A stretch of 64,000 nt of DNA from Rutstroemia sp. NJR-2017a BVV2 (lineage: Eukaryota; Ascomycota; Leotiomycetes; Helotiales; Rutstroemiaceae), in NCBI GenBank assembly GCA_002946415.1, contig NJPS01000076.1, forward strand, positions 1,302,001-1,366,000, written 5' to 3'. Positions within the stretch are counted from its first letter, which is position 1. Every line of letters begins with the position of its first letter. Positions 25,472 through 35,708 of the stretch are shown piece by piece. Both the position numbers and the translations under genes were made by a program. A model generated the notes under the pieces. It saw only the letters and a program-made list of their open reading frames with translations, was not told the origin of the DNA and made no database searches.

Positions 25472-25630
25472 ACGGTGGTAACGGCGGAAACGTGCAGTGG
25501 GATCCTCTCAACCCCACCATTTCAGCCTCGAACTGCCTCGAACTGCCTCGAACCATACACATCGCTTTCGACATAGAATCGTCCTACCTACAATACTTTG
25601 GAATAGCTTCATTGGCAACGTGTTTCCGCA

Positions 25631-28432
25631 ATGAATAGACGCTTCCTTAGCCGGAAAGAGAAAGATGGGAGTTCGCACAGACGGGACAAGTCGAAAGACA
25701 ACGCAACTGCTGAGAAGTCCGCAGACAAGAAGGTAACCTACTGGAATATTTTCACGTCACAAATTCCCGAATTCCTTGCACCGAAATTTGGTCACTAAAT
25801 CCGTGGGCTTCGTGGCCTAGGCGCCGTGGAAATGGGACCTGTTGCAACAATGTCTTTTCCCGTGATTCATTGCTATGCCGTTGCTAACTAAATTCTCGTT
25901 GTCCTATGCAGACCAGGCCAAGCTCCGAAAATGGAAGTGGTTTCCTTTCCTCGATATTCAAGTCGGATGCGCAAAAGAAAGTAGATAAGGCGAGCATACA
26001 ACAGAACGATAAGGTCAGTTGGCTTACCCAGCGTTGAAACCATCGCGAGCCGTACTGATCGCATAAAGATTCAAACTATCCGAAAGATGTTGGCAGACCA
26101 AGGACGAACAGAGATAGAGGATGAGCAAATAACTTATGCGCTCAATTCTACATATGCTATGGGAGACGTCAACAAGGCATTAGAATTGGTTATCATATTT
26201 CGAGACTCTGTTGAAGGAGTGGTCAAACCATACGATCCGAAAGTCAAAATGCTGGGCGCAGTCAATAATGGAGGCGTAACATGCTATCTGGACTCCCTAC
26301 TCTTCGCAATGTTTGCGCGACTGCCCAGCTTCGAACCGTTACTACACTCTGTTTGGGAAGACGAACCGAGGCGACGATTATCGACTTTAATAAGACTATG
26401 GGTGAACATGCTCAGAAGCGGCATGCTTATTCAAACTGACATTGTTCGTTGTTCGCACCTCAATTGAGATCTAGCTGACGTTATCTAGACTGAGCACCTT
26501 CAGAAGGCTATCGAGACGGCGTGTGATTGGGAGGAAGTGACAAATGGCAAACAGCAAGATACCACTGAAGCGTTCAACAAAATTGCTGACGCGCTGGGCC
26601 TTCCACTACTCACATTGAAAATGAATATAATGCATCCAGGTATTGAAGTCCCGAAGGACGATCATAAATACGTTTATGAGCGCTTGCTTGATGTTGCTAT
26701 TCCCGATGACCTGGAAATTCCGACCCTGCCCGATGGCTCTAAACGCCCAATTAGACTAGAGGACTGTTTAGAGGCCCATTTCAACAACCGCGTTGAGGTA
26801 CATAGACGGCTCAAGCGTTCCGCAACAACTTCATCTACTCGATCAAACCAATCGTTCAGCGAGAAGTCAACGGCTCAACACGTGGAAGTCGCTGAAGTAA
26901 CTCCATCAGCACCGCAAACGCCCTCCACCACTGATCCAGAAGGAGCTGCAGAATCAAGACCGAATGGAAGAATACGATCGAGTAGCGTTTTCCGGAACAA
27001 GGTTATTACACCAGAGGAGCATGGCGAAAGTTCGAGAGATCCCACAGGACTCTCCCGTTCCATGAGCCGTGTTTCTGTTTATAAAAGCCAGGCAGAAAGG
27101 GAGGTCATGCTTCCTGCTTGGCAGTGCTTCAACTTACTACGTCCGTCACCATTTCTTTGCCAATTAAACCCCCATGCCCCTTCGACTAAAAGTGAGACTC
27201 ATGTACTGATTGCCAATATAGCTTGGTTCACAAAAGCGGAAGCAAAAAACGACCGACAGGTTGCTGCGCACCTTTTAAAGACTAGACCAGTCTTGGGTAT
27301 CGCCCTTAAGAGATATACTTACACAGCTACCGGCGATGCGATCCGGAAGAACACCTTTGTCGATATACCATTGGACATCAAACTGCCGCATTTTCTCGAA
27401 GAAGATATGATTCGTGAGGATGGGCCACTGATGGGAAATTTCAAGTTGTCCTTGCAATCCTTTATATGCCATCGGGGGTATACCCCTCACTCGGGACATT
27501 ACATCTGTTTCGTACGTGGGACGACATTGGTACCGGACGGCGACTCAGACTCTTCCGAACCAAATCATAGCAGCCATCCTCCTGGCTATGCTGAGGATCG
27601 TTGGATTAAATTTGACGACGTAGGGACCCCCAGGGTATCTGAAGTCACCAATATCCAACACGCTCTCAAAGAAGAAATGCCGTATTTGTTATTTTATCAA
27701 GTCCAGCCAACGTATGATACATACCTCCCCCACGACTTACAGGATTTGGATGGCCTTCCACCGTCATACAGTGATTCAGGTGTCGATGTGACTATATCGG
27801 AATCGAGTCCTGCATTGAGCAATAGTCAAAACAGCACTCCGGGTTATTTCGATGGTGCAATAGAGTCCACGCCAACAATCAGATACTCAATGGACGATCA
27901 GCCACGGCGAAGTCTCAATCTACCCGACTCAGAACGACGGGCAAGTCTGGCAGTCACTGATGGAAGTACTGCGAGCATAGCTAGTCTGGGAAAATCCGAA
28001 GCCGGCTCCGCTCCGGTTACACCAAACGAAGAAGTATCAAGTGGGAGGGCGTCTCGGACACTACGTAGAAACAAAGGAGGAAGAAGTCGTCCTCCAAGTT
28101 CCTCTAATGACGGACGATTTGCTCAGGCCATCAAGGGCATGATATCAAGATCAAGCAAAGAACATCTACCCGCCGATGGATCTAGTGTCACTACGGTTAC
28201 GAAGGAGGCGGCCACCGTTTTGGAGAATACGACTGGCATAGCCAACAATAATGGGGAACCTATGAAGCAGAACAACGGGACGATATCACGAAAAGGTAGC
28301 AAGAAAAGCAAGAAGCGCACGCAAAGTCGAGGACCGGCCGAATTGGAAAACCCCGAATTGACTGAAAATGGCCAAAGCTCCAATCAAACTGGAAAAGAGA
28401 AGGACCCAGAAAGGGTGTGTAAGATTATGTAG
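25631..28432 (+). CDS. Ubiquitin carboxyl-terminal hydrolase (peptidase C19) with CaaX-like C-terminus
   Basis: This is a cysteine protease that would remove ubiquitin from substrates. Exons are 25631-25732, 25912-26013, 26069-26443, 26489-27140 and 27222-28432, giving 813 aa. Residues 70-115 look UBA-like. The Cys box NGGVTCYLDSLLFAMF puts the nucleophile at Cys140. The His box GYTPHSGHYICFV puts the base at His503, followed by WIKFDDVGTP and YLLFYQV. Everything after about residue 560 is a Ser/Thr-rich, likely disordered tail that ends in CKIM, a possible prenylation box. The last intron (27141-27221) is 81 nt and has no in-frame stop; I splice it because it restores FNLLPWFTKAEAKND. Two donors are unusual (GTTCGT at 26444, GTCCGT at 27141), but both have CTGAC/CTGAT branch sites. 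Confidence 0.88.
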
Positions 28433-29880
28433 ACATGGGATAGGGCAGTTTGATTTGTTAATACACCTGTATATTTTATGACCCGGATGGAAGACTTGCA
28501 TTACTAGACGTACAGGCAAGATGGCGTTATAGGGAAGAAAGGAAAGCGGAACATAGTTTATGGGGTAAGAGCAGGGAGAAGAGGGTGTTACTTGGATTGA
28601 TTGGTTGATACACTTAAGCTCGGGCTTTTTGCCGGATTAGCTTGCCCGCTGGGAAAGAGGGAGTACATATCACAAAATAAAATGGTTGGATTCGGGAGAA
28701 AATATTTTTCGCTTTGCGTTCGTCTTGTCTGCTTATATGCTGGCTGTGCTGGGGAAGGATGGATGAATGCAACAGCGGAATTACTGTGCGTTGAGGTGTT
28801 GGTTAGGATGAATTGAAATGGTTACTACTATTAGTTCCTTGCAGCATGGATTCAGCGCTTGGGAAGTAAATACAAGAATTGATATCGGGTTTTGCTCATT
28901 GATGTTTCCTTGGTTTGATTTGCTGAATGGAAGTGGTTCCAAAGTACGTGAAGCTAACTGAGTGAGTGCACTGTGTACTCAAGTCCTCTTTCTTCTCTTG
29001 ATAGTTTGAGTTTCAATATGCCAAGTACCCATTTTCCTAGATAAGGGAGTAAACACGAATATCCGGAACATCTCCATCTCAATCCCTTTGGGGTCCTATG
29101 ATGTTTGAACACAATTTAACTCTCCTTTCCTTAAGCGAGACCCACTTAACTTTCGGCTCCCTTCGTTGCAATACGATGACTACAGACTACTCTCTTGTTG
29201 CCAACTTCACGTTTTTATCTTCAGATATATACGCTGGAAACAATATATCCTACCTACAACTATTTCGAAGTTTTCCAACGTCTTAACTAACCGTGTTCAG
29301 CAAAACTCCTGCCAAAACTCAACATCAATCCAATTCAAGCTACGCATCTCGGGTACTCCAGCCAATCAAGCGTGTGTCATAGGTCTTTCAGAACATATCA
29401 AGGTCATTAGGCCGTAATATTAGATTCAGACACAGCTATATATGGCTGAATTCTCCCTCTAACTTCTGCGCCAAAAAGTGCTCCTAACTATCTTGTAAAT
29501 CAGATTCTTTTTTCCATCTGGACCGCGAGACAGAAGCTAGATTAAAAAGTATGATATTCAAGCAAGCTAATAGCTATTCACTAGATCCGCAACTTGCTCA
29601 CACAAATCCGCCAATCACGGTTTATAAATATCTGACTGAGCAAGTAGCTATGAGGCGTGATATATTCGAGTCTAGTCTATGGTGTTCTGCCATGTGTTTC
29701 TTTTCATTCGATCTATATAATTTACGTTTAGCGGGGTATCTCGCAACAGAGCTTTTGCTTTATTCGACGAAGATTCTGCACAACACAACATATTCCCCCT
29801 CCCTCCACGTATCCAACAACGCGCCACTATGCGACTCAACTCCCCTTCTCAATCTCTCCCCAACCGTCACCTGCTCCCCA
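28433..29880. other. Convergent intergenic region (ubiquitin hydrolase / MCUR1-like)
   Basis: These 1.4 kb hold two 3' flanks and no gene that I can support. An ORF that starts at 29551 runs antisense into the MCUR1-like gene and is a shadow. Confidence 0.55.
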
Positions 29881-31360
29881 CTAATTCGCCGCCAAAATCT
29901 CCGCCGCACCATGCGGTGGCAAATCAGGGACGATTTCCTCCCCCGCCTGTTTCAACTTGAGCTCCGCAGCCTCTTTCTTCTTTCTCCGCACCTCAAGCTC
30001 GTGGCTCTTATAACTTGCATATCGAAGACTGGTGAGAACCATGAATGCCATGAAGAGGATGCCCATGACGGAGCGGCGCGTGAGCACCCAGCGGAGGCCT
30101 TCGATTTCGGATTTGCTGTCGCTGTTGAGGAGAACGGTGATTTTGTAGTTGAGTTCTTGGATCTGTGGGGAGAGGGTTAGTTTGGTTTTGGGGACGGTGG
30201 GGTGCACGTGGGGAGGTGAGAGAAAAGTGGTAGGGTGAGGGGAAAATAGGGGGAGAGGAAGGTTGATAGATGAATGAAGAGAGGATAAATACATACAGCA
30301 CTTTCCATATGACGTTGCTCCATACGGACAGTCATCTTCCGATCATCAAACATGCCTTTCAAATCATCCTTCAAGCTCAGCAATTCCTGAGTAAGCTTCT
30401 GATTCAAAATATCAACCTCATGCTGCAACAATGTTCTTTCCCTCCGCATCTTCTCATCGTTGGCTTTCCGATTATTTTGAATCTCCGTCTTCAACTCCGA
30501 ACATGCTGCACGGAAAAGATATGTCTCCTATACCATCCAATCATTAGCTCTACTCAAACGACCAGAGGTTTTACGAAAAGAAGCATTATACTCACATTCT
30601 CCACGTCGCTCTTACTGACCAAGCCCTGCTTCGCAACATCCAAGTTTATCGCCAATAACTCCCTCACTGCCTTCATCGCCGTAATACTCTGGTTCTTAGT
30701 AAACCCACCCGACTGTACTTGCTGCACCAACGCATACGTATCGAAATGATGCACATACGGCGGAGTTTGCAAATGCGGCGGCTTCGATGCATTCTGTGCT
30801 TCGGGCGACTCCGGTGGTGACATATGAAGGACTGTCTCGAGCGGCGCTAGCGCATCTTTCGTGTTTGCTTGAGCTTTCTGACGAGGGGTTGGCTCTTGTG
30901 GACCTTGAGCATTTATGCCCTTGTATTCGAGATCGCCGGGGAGATTGGCTGCTGCTTGGGTCTCTTCCGAAAGAGGCGCGGCGGAGGAAGGTTCAGATTC
31001 TGGCCCGTTGGCTTTTGCTTCTCCGGCGACTTTTGGGACTTCTGTTTGCGTCGGCGTTGGAGTGGGCTTGGTGTTGATTGGTTCCTCCTCCTCCTCTTCC
31101 TCCTCTACCTCATCCTTCTTCTTTGGTATAAACACCTTCGTATTCTGTTCAGTCTCTCCCTCTTTGAGAAATGGCTCAACAGCTTTTCCATGTCGCTGGA
31201 CGAAGGTCTCCCCTTTTCTCCGTGTTGCGGAAAAGCTCCTCGGTCGATGTGGACGTCGCGCAGGTCGAGAGCACGCTCGTACTGCTGGAGCAAAAGGTTC
31301 GCTGGCTCTCAGTGATCGAAACAGAGGAGGGTACAGAAATGTCAAGCGTGTCGTCGACAT
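29881..31360 (-). CDS. Mitochondrial coiled-coil protein, MCUR1/Fmp32 (DUF1640) type
   Basis: Exons are 31360-30596, 30527-30297 and 30162-29881; all introns are GT-AG and the product is 425 aa. Residues 1-50 are rich in Arg, Ser and Pro, a plausible mitochondrial targeting sequence. Residues 55-190 are acidic and Pro-rich (a run of Glu at about 81-92). The DUF1640 core starts near residue 205 with VHHFDTYALVQQVQSGGFT and KNQSITAMKAVRELLA. A long coiled coil spans about residues 255-345. A single C-terminal membrane helix (SVMGILFMAFMVLTSLRYA) lies near residue 375, then a charged tail. Animal MCUR1 and yeast Fmp32 relatives act at the inner mitochondrial membrane in calcium uptake or respiratory complex assembly. 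The exact role here is not known. Confidence 0.88.
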
Positions 31361-32472
31361 TTTTGGCTCCTTGACTCCGACGCCGAATTGCGGAGGGGTT
31401 TTCTGTTAAATTGCTCGAGATGGACCCGATGCCGAGAATTCGCCAACGGACCCTTGATATATTTAGTCGCAGCCTCATGACAAGGCTGGGTGCACGGACA
31501 TTTGTCCGTCAAGCTCTAATTTATGTGCGTACAGTTCGCGATTACGAAGTTGTTCTATGAATAGTCCTGAAAATACGGGGCAGTGATGATAATATGCTTG
31601 GAACCTTGCATAGTGAATATAAAATGAGTGGAACAAGAATCTCACCAAATATTGTTCGGTTTAAGGAAATCGTGATAAGACGGCTCTGCTGTGGAATCTG
31701 CTTACACAGAGCCCCAGGAACTGTCCAAACTGTAGCAACTAATAGCTCTTCGAATCCAGTATCCTGGCTTTTAGACATATATATGTGAAAGATATCGTTT
31801 GACTCTCTATCTGAAGTCTGCTATGCTCCTGTATCCCAGGGAGCGGCAAGTGTATGCGCCAGCATCACAGTATGCCGTACCATCGACCTTGGTTCTGCAT
31901 CTTAGTTGAGGCTTCTGACTGAGGCGGGACCACAAGAGTTCAATGTGATCTCTATCCCTAAGCGACTTGCTGATCACAGCCAGGAAGCCTAGACTGCCGT
32001 CCTGGGATCAATGATTGTACTCGTTCCAGCGGCGCGTTATCCCGACACCCTTTCCTTCTCCCATACTCGACTCGTGAATGCTGGCCCCTTGTCATAGATG
32101 ACCAAATAGAAGCCATCTGTCGATCGGGATGATCTCTAATAGAGTTGCACTTCTTATTGAAAGCATTGCTCCCGATGAAACACTTCCCAAGTATTTGCCA
32201 TCGTACATCAAGGAAGTCGTGTATGAACCTAATGTTCAGTACTGCACGCAGCAGCATGTAGGATAACGCCAATAACAAGTTCGGGTTATGGCTGTAGTTG
32301 ATTAGTAACAGAATGAAAATCAAGGCAAAGGCGAATGGCGGACCACTCACCCTTCTCTGTGTGACTGACGCGATGAACCCTTTACCACTCCGTACTGGCC
32401 TCGATTCTCAGATTTCGCTGCCGAACTCGAACATACGACCCGCCAATATATGACCAGAGCTAGGATCGGACT
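31361..32472. other. Upstream region of the MCUR1-like gene
   Basis: This 1.1 kb holds the MCUR1-like promoter and the 3' end of the SDR gene. An inverted repeat ACGGACA-TT-TGTCCGT at 31494-31509 lies 134 nt upstream of the MCUR1-like start. A 130-codon reverse ORF at 31958-32350 starts with a hydrophobic stretch but has no family likeness, so I leave it out. Confidence 0.5.
31494..31509. promoter_or_regulatory. Inverted CGG repeat (CGG-N8-CCG)
   Basis: The 7-nt arms ACGGACA and TGTCCGT are perfect and separated by TT. CGG triplets in inverted orientation are the usual target form of fungal Zn(II)2Cys6 regulators. Its promoter position makes a binding site plausible; the regulator is unknown. 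Confidence 0.35.
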
Positions 32473-33770
32473 TTAAATGCCCCCTGCCGTCCCTGCATTG
32501 TTGGAGTTGCTCTCCGCCTTCAAGGAGTCTGATAATGCTGCGCTGCCAACATCACTCTTGAAGATGTCCACTGCACAGCTAACCTCGACGAAATCTTCCA
32601 GCTCCTCGCTAATAGTCTTGAGCTTCTCCTTGACTGATGCAACACCTTCATAGCCTACGATATGTCTTGCTGGAGGATTCTCGTGGCCACCAATTGCGGT
32701 CAAGGCATGAACTGTTTCGAGAACTAGTCTATCCCTAGCTTCACTGGGAAGGTTCGGGTACCTGGACTCGATAACACTCTTTGCTGTCTGGCTATCCTGC
32801 TCGTCTATTCGAGTGTCCGGATGCAGATTTACGACGTTTGTTAAGATATCCCGTAATCCAGGGGCCGGGTTGTTCTGACTCTCATATTGCGGTAGCTGCG
32901 GCGCGAATATGATTTTATTTGTCAAGACGGGAATTTCTTTATTTGGTTGAACTATAGTCAACTTGATGTTAAAAGGGGCAATCTCATACGCCAGAGAATC
33001 ACAGAATCCTTCCAGAGCCCACGTCGAGGCGCAATACATCGGCATACCAGGTGTTCCAATGTGGCCTGTTATTCCTGTGAGGACGATGATGTGACCATTG
33101 TGCTTTTCGCGCATCATGGGGAGTGTTGCTTTGATGAAGTTGACTTGGCTGAAAAATATGGTCTCGAACTGACCACGTACGAGGTTTTGGGTTGCTGCAC
33201 AGGTTGATAGCTCTTCGACCGTCCCCACCACAGCTATTCAACGTTAGCAAAATATGGTAACCAAAGATAGCCCACACACCTTCAGATGTGCAGCACATGA
33301 GTATGTCTATGCGACCAAAGATATCGATAGCTTCTGCAATGGCTGCGCCGCATTGTCCCATAACTCTGTTGCGGAGTTAATGATAAATCACAACGGTGAT
33401 CAGGCTCGCCTTACCTGCCATCGCAGCGTATTCCGCGAATTCTATCTTTCCAGCCTTCTCTGTTCTTGCGACCACTTTTGCATTCGTTGATAAGATCCTT
33501 GAATTCTGCGCTTCGGTCGTCGTCTCCAATCTCATTTGGCGGTAACCCAGCAGCAATGTAGTCGCCGTGAGCTAAGAGTAGTTTGATTAACCGGACAGAT
33601 AAAGGAGACAGTGCTGATGTGAAAAACCAGACTCGGGGTGAATTGTGCGTTGCTGGGAATTATTAGCAATCATCTTCTTGTATCTGGAGCATTTTGCGCT
33701 ACGTACGAAATGATGCGCTTGGAGTCAGCATCTTTGAGGAACCTGCCTCTGACATCTTCCGCTCCGCCAT
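32473..33770 (-). CDS. Short-chain dehydrogenase/reductase-like protein with degenerate catalytic motifs
   Basis: Exons are 33770-33707, 33652-33415, 33365-33280 and 33233-32473, giving 382 aa. The fold is recognisable: RVWFFTSALSPLSVRLIKLL at the first beta-alpha unit, FGRIDILMCCTSEAVVGTVE, QVNFIKATLPMMRE, and HIIVLTGITGHIGTPGMPMY followed by ALEGFCDSLAYE. The cofactor loop TGxxxGxG is replaced by TSALSPL (residues 33-39), the NAG motif by CCTSEA, and YxxxK reads Y196-C-A-S-T200, so the usual catalytic Lys is Thr. The reading frame is otherwise intact over four exons. It may be a pseudo-enzyme, a binding protein or a recently inactivated gene. It is divergent from an NTF2-like gene with a shared 726-bp promoter. 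Confidence 0.8.
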
Positions 33771-34496
33771 AATATCGAATTGTCAGATACGATAAGGCCG
33801 TTTTATTGTGGACGATTCATCTTGGTCTTGGTCAGTTTCAAGAATCGCCGAGGGACGAGGCTGAAGTCTGAGATTAGTATCCAAGGTGGAGAGATGTAAC
33901 CTCCAATTCGGAAAATTGAGAAGGCTGGAGCGACAGGGGTAATTCCACGCTAAACATCCCACTTGATGATTCGGGAAATCTGGGGTAGGTAATTATCTCT
34001 GAACCTTAACTTAACTTAGTTGTCCACTGCTTCAATGCTTTTACTCTTTGCGCTTTCTTGAATCACTTGCAGAGAAGTTCTCAGACTGTGACAGAAAGAT
34101 GAAAAGGGGCGTCTCTTCCGATGAGTCGAAAGATGGTGATGAAAAGTGACTATAGTTATTCATGAGTGGGATGGGAGTATGGGATCTGTTCAAAACTTCA
34201 TCAGCAACGTTAACTCCGATTCTCTTCACGTCATATTCATTTCTCATCATCGGCTATGAACTCTCTCTTCGAAACATGTCTGTCCGCCGGCGCTCTCTAA
34301 CGGGCTGATTTATCAGCAAAGTGTCCGAAAAGTGTCCGCCCACGTGACATGATTCAAGAGGGGGAAAGGAGAATCTACCAAGTTGTCGACATATAAAAGT
34401 AAGTATTTTGCTTAGATTCTGTCTTTATACCTTTTCTGTCTTCACATATCCATTTCTATCAGCTTTTAGCACTACTAAGGTGTCTGTTCATTGAAT
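33771..34496. promoter_or_regulatory. Bidirectional promoter (SDR-like / NTF2-like)
   Basis: Both genes start outward from these 726 bp. At 34304-34317 there is a palindrome GCTGAT-TT-ATCAGC. It is followed by two AAGTGTCCG copies (34319-34327 and 34330-34338) and a CACGTG E-box at 34341-34346. A TATAAA lies at 34393-34398, 104 nt before the NTF2-like start. Clustering of several symmetrical or repeated words in 45 bp suggests a regulatory module. Confidence 0.5.
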
Positions 34497-35136
34497 ATGA
34501 GTTCATCAACTGAGGCTACACTCGCATGGGTGAATCAGGTATGGTTCCCGTGCAACTACTGCTGTCCGTTAGTATCTACCTACAGGGTTAAACTGCTGAC
34601 TCTCTTTCTAGCTTCACAACTCGGCTGATTCATTGACTACCAAAGATTTGAGCAAGTTCTACAGCACGAATGCTGTCCTAAGATATGGAAACAGTGAGGA
34701 GGCGAACGGAGTAGAGGAGATCACTAAGGTGTGTATACCATCTGCAGCCAATTACAACACACATACACTGACCATTATCTACCCATAGTTCTTCGAAGCA
34801 GTATTCCCCTTACTCAAAGTCATGAAGCACGAGCTCGTCGAGATGGGTAAGTAAAGTCATCGTTCCTCCTCACCTCCACCTCCTGTAGCCGTGCCTCGGC
34901 TCACCACAAGATTGATTTATGTAGACCGTGTTGGCAACAAGATTTATGAATCTTGCTTCATCACATATATTGTAGCAAATGACCCAGAGGAGAAGAAGAT
35001 CAAGATACCGGCGTTTGGGAAGATCTTCTTGGTTGAGGAAGGGAAAGAAGAGGCAGGGAAGATGGAGAGATTTGAAGTTTTCTTGGACCCAAGTGAAGTG
35101 TTCCAGAGAATCCAGGAGTTCACTAAGAAGGCGTGA
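34497..35136 (+). CDS. NTF2-like (SnoaL-type) small protein
   Basis: Exons are 34497-34538, 34612-34728, 34789-34846 and 34889-35136; splice sites are canonical and the product is 154 aa. The pattern fits the NTF2-like cone fold: N-terminal helix TLAWVNQLHNSADSLT, then FYSTNAVLRYGN, a helix FFEAVFPLLKVMKHELVEM, and beta strands RLIYVDRVGNKIYESCFIT, KIPAFGKIFLVEE and MERFEVFLDPSEVF. This fold binds small molecules or acts as isomerase or cyclase in many pathways, but the function here is open. It has no signal peptide. The divergent SDR-like gene may be its partner. Confidence 0.75.
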
Positions 35137-35708
35137 ACTGGTGTTGGTTTTCGGGTTTCTTTCGAACAATATACGTGGGCCGATTGGGAAGAAGATTGTG
35201 CGGTGCTGTAAGCGAGTATGGAGAATGATATCCTACTGTAGTCTGTTGTGAGGTGCCTTCCTTATTTGGTTATGAGGAGTAAGCTTAGCCTTGCCCAGCT
35301 TCCAAATCGATATTATCACAACACTTCACTTTCAACTTGTTTACTTTCTGGAAGTCTGTCTATTTTAATACGCAGCATCATATGCTTTACTTCTCGAAGC
35401 ATGCTTTTCATTTCCCCTAGACCTGCTCGAAGCCTAGATATCGCAACGAAATAATTTTCAATTTTCCTGGGCGAACTTGCGTTGCTTTTAACCCAATTTC
35501 GATCCTCTCCATTCACCTCCACCTCACCTTTTTATTTAATTGTCTTCTGAGTTTAAACTGGATTGATGATCTGCACAAGATCTTTGCAACGGCTTGGTGC
35601 ACATCGTCTGATTTGAATTCGGACAGAACAAGTTTCACCTGAATACCAGTTTCAAGACTCACCTCTCACAGCAATCCAAGTTCGCTTTGTGCTTTTACCG
35701 ACTTGATT
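35137..35708. other. Intergenic region upstream of unknown SIM protein
   Basis: These 572 bp include the 3' end of the NTF2-like gene and the promoter of the next + strand gene. Sequence is A/T-rich with a pyrimidine-biased stretch near 35500-35530. No gene is seen. Confidence 0.5.

Noticed and set aside
31958..32350. 130-codon reverse ORF with hydrophobic start
   Set aside because: No family likeness and no supporting signals; the hydrophobic start alone is not enough.
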